DNA of 22,215 nt from an uncultured bacterium (lineage in GTDB: Bacteria > Bacillota > Clostridia > Oscillospirales > Acutalibacteraceae), in assembly GCA_905215855.1 (NCBI GenBank), contig CAJMRT010000035.1:1-22215 (forward strand). The letters run 5' to 3'. The notes under the pieces are model-generated. The model searched no databases, was not told the origin of the DNA, and saw nothing but the letters and a program-made list of their open reading frames with translations. Every line of letters starts with the position of its first letter. The first letter of the stretch is position 1. Shown here in pieces: positions 7,418-15,091 of this stretch. The position numbers and the translations under genes are program-made.

Positions 7418-8440
7418 TTATTTAAAATAATTTCTGCGTTTTGCAAAAATTACTGCACAGCCAGCAAGCATTGCAACAAGAAGAATTACAGCAACGCTGT
7501 TCTGTCCTGTTTGAACTGCACCGCTGTTATTCTGTGAATTGTTCGGTGTGTCCTTTGTTGCTGTGTCGCTTGTTGAAACAGGCTTTGTTGCAGAAGTTGC
7601 AGAAGTTGTATCAGGTACTGTTACAGGTTCGTCAACTGTTGCAACCGAAGTTGTAGGTTCAGTAGGAACAGTTGTATTCGGTTTATTAGATTCCAAACCA
7701 AAATTCATCTTTGACAATTCTTCAAGAATACTATCGTCAATAACTCCGCTTTCATAGGCATCTTTGATTGAGTAAACATCACCATTCTTATAAAGCATAA
7801 CATCATAACCATGTGAATAACTATAAGTATAGTTGCCAATTGTTTGTTCAATCATAACACCTAAACTAATAAATGGTATATTTCTAAAACATACTGTGCC
7901 ATCACTCGTTAAACCAACAATTTCGACATTCAGATATTCAGGTGCTTTGCCATTGTAATATTTATTTATAATTACACGCTTTATTTTTGAAAGGAGAGCT
8001 CTATCTTCACCCTTTGGGGTAACATCCATCTTACCCCAAAGATTTCCCCATATATATAATTCATAGAGCATATCATCATCAATTACACCTGTTTCATAGG
8101 CATCTGACAAGGTATATACTTTATTATTCTTGTATAACAAAACGGGACAATCTCTCGGATAAGAAACAGTATAATCACCTATATCGAATTCCACTTCATC
8201 TGTCCAGTGTGTAAAACTATCCATAAAATCGAAATACACACCACCGTCACTGGCTGTACCATATATTCTTACTTCAATAAAATCAGGTTTTTCATCACCA
8301 TAATATGTATCTAACATAGCCTGTTTAATATCTGAAATCAAGTCTGAATCAGAAGTTTCATCAGGTGTAGCCGCAAAAGCAGTTGTTACAACCGAAAAGC
8401 ACATTACAAATGCTATCAATGTTGTTAAAAATTTTTTCAT
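7418..8440 (-). CDS. Cell-wall-anchored protein with two tandem ~98-aa repeats
   Basis: A 340-aa surface protein; function not recognised. Residues 1-23 are a signal peptide ending in AFA. Two homologous repeats follow, at about 33-130 and 147-245: each starts with a helix (DIKQAMLDTYYG / KIKRVIINKYYN), continues with beta-rich sequence containing IGDYTVSY / IGNYTYSY and an LYKN(N/G)xVY strand, and ends with DAYE(T/S)GVIDD plus a helix. Residues 250-305 are a Thr/Pro/Ser linker. The end is a sortase-like signal: AVQTG at 308-312, a hydrophobic stretch, then KRRNYFK. The same tail occurs in the three surface proteins at 17781-22206. AGGTGAGG precedes ATG 8440. It has its own promoter and terminator. 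Confidence 0.8.
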   Translation of the reverse strand: MKKFLTTLIAFVMCFSVVTTAFAATPDETSDSDLISDIKQAMLDTYYGDEKPDFIEVRIYGTASDGGVYFDFMDSFTHWTDEVEFDIGDYTVSYPRDCPVLLYKNNKVYTLSDAYETGVIDDDMLYELYIWGNLWGKMDVTPKGEDRALLSKIKRVIINKYYNGKAPEYLNVEIVGLTSDGTVCFRNIPFISLGVMIEQTIGNYTYSYSHGYDVMLYKNGDVYSIKDAYESGVIDDSILEELSKMNFGLESNKPNTTVPTEPTTSVATVDEPVTVPDTTSATSATKPVSTSDTATKDTPNNSQNNSGAVQTGQNSVAVILLVAMLAGCAVIFAKRRNYFK

Positions 8441-8510
8441 TTTTATTTCCTCACCTTTTATTTATTCTATCTATAATAATGGTATATGCAACAGATATTC
8501 AATTTACTTA

Positions 8511-8539
8511 ATTATACCGCTAAAATATATGTAATGCAA
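8511..8539 (-). promoter_or_regulatory. Promoter of the two-repeat surface protein gene
   Basis: Minus-strand -35 TTGCAT (8534-8539), 17-bp spacer, perfect -10 TATAAT (8511-8516). The leader would be about 64 nt. Confidence 0.75.
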
Positions 8540-8581
8540 TATAGTTGCTAAAAATTTAGCAAGTATAATTCTGCTCAAATG

Positions 8582-8611
8582 AAAATGCCACTTTCATAGC
8601 GAAAGTGGCAT
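8582..8611 (-). terminator. Terminator of the carboxyltransferase operon
   Basis: ATGCCACTTTC pairs perfectly with GAAAGTGGCAT (11 bp; 8585-8595 with 8601-8611) around a 5-nt loop. On the minus strand it is followed by TTTTCATTT. It lies 24 nt after the oadA-like stop. Confidence 0.88.
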
Positions 8612-8634
8612 AAATGTTAATTTTAGTTGTCAAA

Positions 8635-10038
8635 TCAAACAGGGTGAACCATATTTTTCTTGTCAAGTTTGTCGCCGTTGATGCCAACCTTGGCATTTCT
8701 TCTCTTTTCAAAGAAGTCAAGGGCAACCTTCGGGAACTGTGCATAAGAAAGAACATCCTCAGGCTGTTCAATCCACTGCTCAATCTCGCCACGGAGCTTA
8801 TCAAGCTCAGGCTCAAGCTGATCAGCAGGACGGCCTTTGATAATCTTCTTGTCACCGATAATCTTCTTCTGGAATTCAGGATCAATCGGCATTGGAGTTG
8901 TACCGTACTCACCTGCAACAAGTCCCTTGAACTCGTTTGTACACATTGAGTAGCGCTTGCCTGTGATTACATTGAATACAGCCTGTGTGCCGACAATCTG
9001 TGATGTCGGAGTAACAAGCGGAGGATAACCTGAATCCTTACGAACACGGGGTACTTCTGCAAGAACTTCGTCGAGCTTGTCCTCTTTGCCTGCCTGCTTG
9101 AGCTGTGAAAGAAGGTTGGAAAGCATACCACCGGGAACCTGATAGATAAGAGCGTTAGCGTCTGTTGCGAGCATCTTAGGATCAAGAAGTCCTGATTTGA
9201 TGTACTTCTCACGGAGAGTCATGAAGTAAGCACGGATGTCAGTGAACTGTTTAAGGTCAAGACCTGTGTCGAACTCTGTGCCTGAAAGAGCGGCAACCAT
9301 TGACTCTGTCGGAGCGTGTGATGTACCGAGAGCAAGTGGGCTGATTGCTGTGTCAATGCCGTCGGCACCTGCCTCAACACCCTTTAAAAGACACATTGAT
9401 GCAAGACCTGATGTGTAGTGGGTGTGGAGCTGAAGCGGAAGCTCCGGAACAGCGGCTTTGATAGCCTTTACAAGGCTTTCGGTTCTTGTCGGAGTAAGAA
9501 GAGCAGCCATATCCTTGATACAGATTGAATCTGCACCTGCGTCTGCAATTCTCTTAGCATACTCAACATAGTATTCATCTGTGAATACAGGACCTGTTGT
9601 GTAGCTGATAGCAACCTGCGCATGACCGCCTTCTTTGTTAGCGGCCTTGATAGCTGTTTTAAGATTCTTGATGTCGTTAAGAGCATCAAAAATACGGATA
9701 ATGTCAATACCGTTTGCGATTGAACGCTGAACAAGGTACTCAACGCAGTCATCGGCATAGTGACGATAACCGAGCATATTCTGTCCTCTGAAAAGCATCT
9801 GGAGCTTTGTGTTAGGGCAATGCTCTCTGATTGTGCGGAGTCTGTCCCACGGATCTTCGTTTAAGAATCTGAGGCATGAGTCATATGTTGCGCCGCCCCA
9901 GCATTCGAGTGAGTAATAACCGATTTTATCGAGTTTGTCAAGAACAGGGAGCATTTCCTCTGTTGTCATTCTTGTTGCAATGAGTGACTGATGAGCGTCA
10001 CGCAGAGCAGTTTCGGTAACTCTGATTTTTTTTGCCAT
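8635..10038 (-). CDS. OadA-like biotin-dependent carboxyltransferase (oxaloacetate/pyruvate side)
   Basis: Moves a carboxyl group between oxaloacetate/pyruvate and carboxybiotin (oxaloacetate decarboxylase alpha, pyruvate carboxylase B or transcarboxylase 5S family). 467 aa: a TIM-barrel carboxyltransferase domain (about 5-280) and the helical PYC_OADA domain, with no attached biotinyl domain, which is instead the separate gene upstream. Active-site features: TALRDAHQSLIATRM at the N-terminus (metal-binding Asp), the Lys in SICIKDMAALLTP that is carbamylated in the family, and the His-Thr-His metal ligands in LQLHTHYTSG. AAAGGGATG precedes ATG 10038. Third gene of a three-gene operon, 30 nt after the biotin carrier gene. 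No Na+-pump beta (OadB) or gamma subunit is present, which argues against a classic decarboxylase pump. Family sure, overall reaction inferred. Confidence 0.92.
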   Translation of the reverse strand: MAKKIRVTETALRDAHQSLIATRMTTEEMLPVLDKLDKIGYYSLECWGGATYDSCLRFLNEDPWDRLRTIREHCPNTKLQMLFRGQNMLGYRHYADDCVEYLVQRSIANGIDIIRIFDALNDIKNLKTAIKAANKEGGHAQVAISYTTGPVFTDEYYVEYAKRIADAGADSICIKDMAALLTPTRTESLVKAIKAAVPELPLQLHTHYTSGLASMCLLKGVEAGADGIDTAISPLALGTSHAPTESMVAALSGTEFDTGLDLKQFTDIRAYFMTLREKYIKSGLLDPKMLATDANALIYQVPGGMLSNLLSQLKQAGKEDKLDEVLAEVPRVRKDSGYPPLVTPTSQIVGTQAVFNVITGKRYSMCTNEFKGLVAGEYGTTPMPIDPEFQKKIIGDKKIIKGRPADQLEPELDKLRGEIEQWIEQPEDVLSYAQFPKVALDFFEKRRNAKVGINGDKLDKKNMVHPV

Positions 10039-10068
10039 TTTACAGCATCCCTTTCTCCGAATTATTGA

Positions 10069-10437
10069 TTAGTTAAGTGTTACGAGAACCTTACCTGAGT
10101 CAACTGACTCACCCTTTGCAACATCAACTGTTGCAACTGTGCCGTCCTGCGGAGCCTTAACGGGAGTTTCCATCTTCATAGCCTCGATGAATACGAGGTC
10201 ATCTCCAGCCTTAACAGCCTGTCCTGCTGAAACAACAACATTAACAACTGTACCGGGCATTGGAGCTTTTACAACTACAGAACCCTGAGCGCCTGCGGGA
10301 GCTGCGGGCTTTGCAGCAGGAGCCGGAGCGGCTGCTACCGGAGCAGGAGCTGCTGCTGCGGTAGCTGAAGAACCACCGAGTTCCTCAACCTGAACATCAT
10401 ATGCTGTGCCGTTAACTGTAATTCTTAAATTCTTCAT
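10069..10437 (-). CDS. Biotin carboxyl carrier protein (1.3S-like)
   Basis: A small mobile carrier of the biotin that shuttles CO2 between the two carboxyltransferases on either side of it in the operon. 122 aa: N-terminal strand LRITVNGTAYDVQV, a flexible Ala/Pro linker (about 25-50), then a biotinyl domain with EAMKMETPV; K88 is the expected biotinylated lysine. Size, N-terminal strand and layout closely recall the 123-aa 1.3S subunit of Propionibacterium transcarboxylase, which also starts with a VTVNGTAYDV-type strand (from memory). AAGGGGAT precedes ATG 10437. Gaps are 38 nt to the upstream gene and 30 nt to the downstream one. The biotin ligase needed is not in the window. Confidence 0.95.
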   Translation of the reverse strand: MKNLRITVNGTAYDVQVEELGGSSATAAAAPAPVAAAPAPAAKPAAPAGAQGSVVVKAPMPGTVVNVVVSAGQAVKAGDDLVFIEAMKMETPVKAPQDGTVATVDVAKGESVDSGKVLVTLN

Positions 10438-10475
10438 TTTTAGTATCCCCTTTTATTTTAACAAGTAATCATTTA

Positions 10476-11789
10476 TCAGATAGTTGAATGCTTCTTTGAA
10501 AGTGTTGAAACACGCTTGCCTGAAAGCATATCAAGAGCAGAAATAAGAGTCTGACGGAGCTGAGCTTCTTCAACAATGCCGTCAACATAGCCGTTCTGAG
10601 CGGCGTTGTAAGCAGAAAGATTTTCGTCAGCAAACTTCTGAGCAGCTTCTGCCTGCTTATCTGTAGCAACATTCATAACTTCGGGAGCCATAATGAATGC
10701 GGCAGCCTCAACATTAACAGGTGAAATAACCGCATCGGGAAGTGCGTAAACAACATCTGCATTAGCGCCTGTGCCTGCAAGAGCAACATAGCCTGAACCG
10801 ATTGCCTTGCCTGTAACAACAGAAATCTTAACTGTTGTTGCCTCAGCATAAGCGGCTGACGCCTTTGTTGCCGACTTGATTGACTCAAAGCCCGGGCAGT
10901 TTACGAATGTTACAACAGGGAGTGAGAAAGCGTCGCAGAAACGAACAAACTTTGCTACCTTGTTTGCAGACTTGCAACCAAGCTCCTTGCCCTTTGTAAC
11001 AACAATACCTACAACCTGTCCGCCAAGTCTTGCAAAACGAACATTTGCTTCCTTGCCGTAGTCATTGAAGAGTTTTACAATGCTGTTGCCGTCAACAGTT
11101 CTGCTGACTACACAACCGCAGCCGTCCTCTGCCGGAGCTTCTTCAAATGACTGAGGAGCCATCGTGAGGTTATTTGACGGAAGATAAAGGATAAGTTCCT
11201 TTGCAGCCTTGATTGCCTTGTCTGCATCGTCACAAACGATTGAGGCAATACCGTTTTCAGCATTGTAAGCGGCATCGGAATGCTTGCCTGTTACCCAAAG
11301 TGAAAGCTGTGCGTCTTTGCTCATAATAACGATGTCTGCGCTTGCAGCGTTAAGAGCGTTTGTTCCGAGGCAAGTGCCAAGAACAACCGAGATCTGAGGT
11401 ACAACACCTGAAAGTGAAGCAGCTGCGTTAAGAACATCACCGCAGCCTGCGAGAAGTTCTGTTCCCTGATTAAGTCTGCCGCCTACGCTGTCATAGAAAC
11501 CTACAACAGGAGCGCCTGTCTTGAGTGCGAGGTCATAAAGCTTTTTAAGCTTAGCAGCCTGTGCCTTACTCATGGCACCGCCGCAAATGTCGCTGTTCTG
11601 TGCAAACGCATAAACAGGCATACCTTCTACTGTTCCAAAGCCTGCAACAACCTCGGCAAAGCCTTCACCGGATTTTGCAAAGGCATCAATTTCACAAAAG
11701 CTGTCTGCGTCAAAAAATGCTGTAATTGTCTTATAAGCAGATGTTGCAGCAATTTCAGCCTTTGCCTGATTGATCTTTTCAATACTCAT
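10476..11789 (-). CDS. Divergent acyl-CoA carboxyltransferase subunit (PccB/MmdA/12S family)
   Basis: Crotonase-fold carboxyltransferase expected to move the carboxyl group between carboxybiotin and an acyl-CoA (acetyl-, propionyl- or related). 437 aa, shorter than the usual ~510. Family features: a central VVGFYDSVGGRLNQG like the conserved YDSGGARxxEG, VVPQISVVLG before the first oxyanion loop, and VVTFVNCPGFE like the second half's V(D)xPGF. Divergence: CLGTNALNAAS where most homologues have CAGG(A/G)xYSPA, and GKAIGSGYVAL where most have (R/K)K(A/S)YGGAY, so both Gly-Gly oxyanion loops are altered. Start: ATG 11789 was chosen because GGAGGA lies 7 nt upstream; two in-frame ATGs farther up lack a site. 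First gene of the operon. Acyl-CoA substrate unknown. Confidence 0.85.
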   Translation of the reverse strand: MSIEKINQAKAEIAATSAYKTITAFFDADSFCEIDAFAKSGEGFAEVVAGFGTVEGMPVYAFAQNSDICGGAMSKAQAAKLKKLYDLALKTGAPVVGFYDSVGGRLNQGTELLAGCGDVLNAAASLSGVVPQISVVLGTCLGTNALNAASADIVIMSKDAQLSLWVTGKHSDAAYNAENGIASIVCDDADKAIKAAKELILYLPSNNLTMAPQSFEEAPAEDGCGCVVSRTVDGNSIVKLFNDYGKEANVRFARLGGQVVGIVVTKGKELGCKSANKVAKFVRFCDAFSLPVVTFVNCPGFESIKSATKASAAYAEATTVKISVVTGKAIGSGYVALAGTGANADVVYALPDAVISPVNVEAAAFIMAPEVMNVATDKQAEAAQKFADENLSAYNAAQNGYVDGIVEEAQLRQTLISALDMLSGKRVSTLSKKHSTI

Positions 11790-11801
11790 CTTAAAATCCT
11801 C

Positions 11802-11842
11802 CAATACCATGTATTGAATATGCACGAAAACTGAGCGTGCAT
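11802..11842 (-). promoter_or_regulatory. Two hairpins in the leader of the carboxyltransferase operon
   Basis: On the minus strand, ATGCACG pairs with CGTGCAT (7 bp; arms 11820-11826 and 11836-11842) and CAATAC with GTATTG (6 bp; arms 11802-11807 and 11811-11816, 3-nt loop). The second ends right at the GGAGG ribosome binding site. No U-tract follows. Confidence 0.35.
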
Positions 11843-11862
11843 ACTAATTTTCTACACAATAC

Positions 11863-11891
11863 ATTATACTCTATAATCTTCAAAAGTACAA
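11863..11891 (-). promoter_or_regulatory. Promoter of the carboxyltransferase operon
   Basis: Minus-strand -35 TTGTAC (11886-11891), 17-bp spacer, perfect -10 TATAAT (11863-11868). The leader is about 67 nt. Between this promoter and rluB (11892-12019) I see only A/T-rich sequence and no convincing terminator. Confidence 0.72.
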
Positions 11892-12019
11892 GAAAAACAC
11901 ACTGCACTATTTCAATTTTTATCACATTTAATAGTTATTCCGTAAAAACCGTAAATTTATTGTCAAATTAACAAATAGTTTTATTGACCGTTTCGGAAGT
12001 ATTTTTCAAAAACGGAAAA

Positions 12020-12769
12020 TTAAAGCTGTTTGCCGTTTAAAAACGGATTTGCAAGCAGTTTTTTAACCTCTTGTTCGGTCAAATCTCTCCAGTCGCCCTG
12101 TTTGAGCATACCCATTTTTACACCGCCGATCTGGGTGCGTTTGAGTCTTGCAACTTCAAGCCCGACAGCCTCGCACATTCTTCTGATTTCACGGTTCTTG
12201 CCCTCGTGAAGAATCATTTCAAGAACTACTCTGCCCTGCTCCTTGTGAATTACACGAACATATGCGGGAGCGGTTTTCTTGCCGTCAAGTTCAACACCTG
12301 TTTCAAGCTTAACAAGCTGATCTTCGTCAATTGACGGTCGAACGGTTACTCTGTAAATCTTGTAAACATTGTTTTTCGGGTGCATAACCTTGTTTGCAAA
12401 ATCACCGTCATTTGTAAAAACGAGCATACCCTCGCTGTCTTTGTCAAGTCTGCCAATCGGATAAACTCGCTCGCCGACATTCTCAACAAGCTGTGCAACA
12501 CACTTTCTGCCACGCTCATCATTCATTGTGGTAATGAATCCGCGGGGCTTGTTGAGCATAATATATCGGTAATTACCGCCCTTCGGCACAACAATCCTCT
12601 TGCCTCTTACAAACACCTTGTCTGTAGGAAGAACCTTATCGCCGAGAATTGCGGTTTTGCCGTTCACCTTGACATGACCGCCGAGAATAAGCTCCTCGGC
12701 TTTCCGCCTTGATGCAATACCGCATTGCGCTATGAATTTCTGAAGTCTTATAGGTTCAATTTTAGCCAT
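12020..12769 (-). CDS. rluB: 23S rRNA pseudouridine synthase, RluB/RsuA family
   Basis: Converts a uridine in rRNA to pseudouridine during ribosome assembly; the large-subunit target (around U2605 in E. coli numbering) is inferred from the family. 249 aa: an N-terminal S4 RNA-binding domain (about 7-65, with KFIAQCGIASRRKAEELI) and a catalytic domain with GRLDKDSEGMLVFTNDG at 106-122; D109 is the nucleophilic Asp. The segment KNREIRRMCE is the usual conserved C-terminal motif. AAAGGAAT lies before ATG 12769. Last gene of the scpA-dacF operon, 43 nt after dacF. In Bacillus and many Clostridia rluB also sits near scpAB and a spore carboxypeptidase gene, so the context supports the call. Confidence 0.94.
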   Translation of the reverse strand: MAKIEPIRLQKFIAQCGIASRRKAEELILGGHVKVNGKTAILGDKVLPTDKVFVRGKRIVVPKGGNYRYIMLNKPRGFITTMNDERGRKCVAQLVENVGERVYPIGRLDKDSEGMLVFTNDGDFANKVMHPKNNVYKIYRVTVRPSIDEDQLVKLETGVELDGKKTAPAYVRVIHKEQGRVVLEMILHEGKNREIRRMCEAVGLEVARLKRTQIGGVKMGMLKQGDWRDLTEQEVKKLLANPFLNGKQL

Positions 12770-12812
12770 ATGTAAATTCCTTTTTATTAAAATTTTCTGT
12801 ATATTTAAGCTG

Positions 12813-13937
12813 TCACGAAAACAGATTTCCTATTGCCGAAAATATTGACACACTCTTTTTATCCGATTTAATCTTTTCGCCTGCAACAATGTTGCATTTA
12901 TAAAGCAGCTTTCCGCCGAGTGTGTATTCAATTCTGCCGACCGACTCGTTCTTTTCAATCGGAGCGTACAAAAAGCTGTCTATATAGATTTTCTTCTTGA
13001 TTTTATCGCAGTCCTCACGCTTTAAAACGATTGTGCTGTTCTTCTCGCCAGTAACCGTTACGCTGTCCTTATCACCGCCCACGCACGGAATATCGGCACA
13101 AAAGTCAGCGTCCTTGCAGTCAACTCCCCTGTACTTTTCAAAAGCGTAATCATAAAGAGAAATATGGTCATTCCAATCGTTACGGTCATTCAGAGTGACG
13201 CACACAAGCGTTACACCGTCTTTTTTTGCAGAGGAAACAAGGCACCGCCCTGCCACCGTTGTATAGCCTGTTTTTCCGCCTGTACAGTATGGATAAAGCG
13301 ACAAAAGCCTGTTATGATTTGCGTATGCGGTTTTCTTTGATTTCGGTTCAAGAAATTCAACGGTCACGCCCTTCTTAGCCGTAAGATTTGCAAAATCGTT
13401 ATTTTCAAGTGCATATGACATAAGCAGAGCCATATCTTTTGCACTTGAGTAATGGTTGTCATCGTCAAGTCCGCTCGGCGTTACAAAATTGGTATTCGTC
13501 ATACCGATTTGCTTTGCCTTTTCATTCATTCGTTGTGAAAACTTTTCGGGACTGCCCGAAATCGTATATGCCGCCGCATTCGCCGCATCATTACCCGACG
13601 CCATCATCATTCCTGACGCAAGGTCTGAAAGTCGAACTTTTTCGCCGACTTTGAGATACATCGAACTGCCCTCGGCAACCATTTCCTGTTTGAAGGTTAC
13701 TTCGCTGTTACAGGATGCCGCCTCCTCAAGCGTTATGAGAGATGTCATAATTTTTGTAGTGCTTGCAGGCTTCATCCTTTCATCTGCATTTTTGGAACAG
13801 ATAACCGTGTTGTTATCGGAACAATAAAGGACAAATGCCTGTGCAGAAGTTGTGGGAGGAGTATCCTCCTCAGTTTTTGCGCCCATAAGCACAAACGGCA
13901 TAACAAAGCACACCGCAAGCGAGATTATTTTTTTCAT
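12813..13937 (-). CDS. dacF: D-alanyl-D-alanine carboxypeptidase (low-mass penicillin-binding protein)
   Basis: Removes the terminal D-Ala from peptidoglycan stem peptides, outside the membrane, and so limits cross-linking. 374 aa. Signal peptide at about 1-20. The three motifs of S11 peptidases are present: S59-x-x-K62 (STTK), SGN at 114-116 and KTG at 222-224. The region after about 275 is the C-terminal beta domain (PBP5_C-like). No amphipathic C-terminal anchor is obvious. The location after gerW and before rluB matches the spore-associated DacB/DacF members, so a role in spore cortex or peptidoglycan maturation is likely but inferred. The start ATG 13937 has AGGGGGTG upstream, and this site lies in the arm of a strong hairpin (13942-13974). 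Confidence 0.93.
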   Translation of the reverse strand: MKKIISLAVCFVMPFVLMGAKTEEDTPPTTSAQAFVLYCSDNNTVICSKNADERMKPASTTKIMTSLITLEEAASCNSEVTFKQEMVAEGSSMYLKVGEKVRLSDLASGMMMASGNDAANAAAYTISGSPEKFSQRMNEKAKQIGMTNTNFVTPSGLDDDNHYSSAKDMALLMSYALENNDFANLTAKKGVTVEFLEPKSKKTAYANHNRLLSLYPYCTGGKTGYTTVAGRCLVSSAKKDGVTLVCVTLNDRNDWNDHISLYDYAFEKYRGVDCKDADFCADIPCVGGDKDSVTVTGEKNSTIVLKREDCDKIKKKIYIDSFLYAPIEKNESVGRIEYTLGGKLLYKCNIVAGEKIKSDKKSVSIFSAIGNLFS

Positions 13938-13941
13938 AAGG

Positions 13942-13974
13942 ACACCCCCTGCATAAATCTATGCCGAGGGGTGT
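13942..13974 (-). promoter_or_regulatory. Hairpin that buries the dacF ribosome binding site
   Basis: On the minus strand ACACCCC (13968-13974) pairs with GGGGTGT (13942-13948), and inside it GCATA pairs with TATGC around a 4-nt loop, with a small internal loop. The 3' arm contains the dacF ribosome binding site AGGGGGTG. No U-tract follows, so this is a translation-control or processing candidate and not a terminator. Confidence 0.5.
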
Positions 13975-13988
13975 TGCAATATTACGAA

Positions 13989-14408
13989 TCAGCCGTCAAT
14001 ATCGTCCTGTGTGATTTCGGAAAAATCGTCTGCGGATTCGCTCTTATCCTTTTTGAAAACTCCCTTTACCTTTTTGAGAACATCGGGAATCATATTAACG
14101 AGCTTGTCGGCTGTGCCTTCTTCACTATCAACGGAAACAAGCCTTACATCGCCCTGATAAACGGTAAGAAAGGCAACAGGCTGAATAGTAACACCTGCAC
14201 CGCTGCCACCGCCAAAGCAGTCCTTGTTTTCTTTTTTTGTGGGCAAATCAGAACCGCCTGACGCAAAGCCGTAGCTTACCTTTGAAACAGGAATGATGAG
14301 TGTACCGTCAGGCGAGGTAATTGGATCGCCGATGATAGTATTGACATCAATCATTTCCTTAATTTTTTCCATTGTAGTATTCATCAGATTACCGATAGGA
14401 TGTTCCAT
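13989..14408 (-). CDS. ytfJ: GerW family sporulation protein (YtfJ)
   Basis: A member of the YtfJ/GerW family, needed for normal spore germination in Bacillus; the molecular activity is not well defined. 139 aa. It opens HPIGNLMNTTMEKIKEMIDV, then has GDPITSPDGTLIIPVSKVSYGFASGG, the signature block of the family, and a Gly-rich CFGGGSGAGVTIQPVAFL segment. The tail is acidic. Start: ATG 14408 is preferred to the ATG two codons upstream because AGGAG is 7 nt before the former and only 1 nt before the latter. It sits 41 nt after the DUF2953 gene, the same pairing as ytfI-ytfJ in Bacillus. Supports an endospore-forming host. Confidence 0.92.
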   Translation of the reverse strand: MEHPIGNLMNTTMEKIKEMIDVNTIIGDPITSPDGTLIIPVSKVSYGFASGGSDLPTKKENKDCFGGGSGAGVTIQPVAFLTVYQGDVRLVSVDSEEGTADKLVNMIPDVLKKVKGVFKKDKSESADDFSEITQDDIDG

Positions 14409-14449
14409 AGCCATTCTCCTTTTTTATATTTATATAAATCATCAGTTAT

Positions 14450-15073
14450 TTATAGTTCGTTTTTCACTTCTGCAAGAAGCTTAAGTCCCTTGATTCCGTG
14501 CTTAACGGCAAGACCGATAAGTCGGAATGCGAAAATTCTTGCGGCAAAGTCAAAGTTAATTTCAGTTTCTGCTTTTTCCGAAAAATTCGGATTTATGTCA
14601 ACTCCGTAGCCTTTGCATTTTACAACACGGACAATTGTGCCTACTGCCGGATAAACAACGGCACAGTATTTGCCGTATTTTATAGCCGTGTCAGCCGCAT
14701 CGTCACCTGCAACACTGATACTCAGCGACAATTTTTTAATCAGTATGTGACTGAAAAAATCCTGCAATGCAGATACTGCAAGTTCTGCAACTTTTTTTAT
14801 CAAATTTAAAAGCCACTCAATGCCGTATTTTTTTATAAGGCTCGGCTTTTTTTCTGTCGCTTTTTTAGGCTGTTCGGTTTTCTTAGTTTGTTTTTTTGCT
14901 TTTTTCTTCTTCTTTTCCTTTTTGGGTTTTGCCGGCACAAGTTGGAGTTTTACAAAACCGATATACACTGCACACCAAAAGTCCTCTTTATATGATGCAC
15001 GCAAAGTAATCGGAATAAACATCACAAGCGCAACAAACAGAGCAATTCCGAGTAAAATATATAACCAAAGCAA
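14450..15073 (-). CDS. DUF2953 (YtfI-like) membrane protein
   Basis: A 207-aa protein with one N-terminal membrane helix (about 2-24, WLYILLGIALFVALVMFIPI). A very Lys-rich stretch follows (about 52-80), then a domain with the DUF2953 pattern: LSISVAGDDAADTAIKYGK, VYPAVGTIVRV and INPNFSEKAETEINFDFAARIFA. Function is unknown; the family sits next to ytfJ in Bacillus and Clostridia, so a sporulation link is likely. The start is a TTG at 15073 with AGGGGGAA upstream; no in-frame ATG lies near. 18 nt after scpB. Confidence 0.82.
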   Translation of the reverse strand: MLWLYILLGIALFVALVMFIPITLRASYKEDFWCAVYIGFVKLQLVPAKPKKEKKKKKAKKQTKKTEQPKKATEKKPSLIKKYGIEWLLNLIKKVAELAVSALQDFFSHILIKKLSLSISVAGDDAADTAIKYGKYCAVVYPAVGTIVRVVKCKGYGVDINPNFSEKAETEINFDFAARIFAFRLIGLAVKHGIKGLKLLAEVKNEL

Positions 15074-15091
15074 GGGTATTCCCCCTAATTT

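Noticed and set aside
8635..11789. Classical sodium-pumping oxaloacetate or methylmalonyl-CoA decarboxylase operon
   Set aside because: No multi-span beta (pump) or gamma/delta subunit is encoded next to these genes, and the operon ends in a strong terminator. A pump encoded elsewhere cannot be excluded.
11892..12019. Terminator after rluB
   Set aside because: Several A/T-rich partial inverted repeats occur, but none gives a clean GC stem followed by a T-run.
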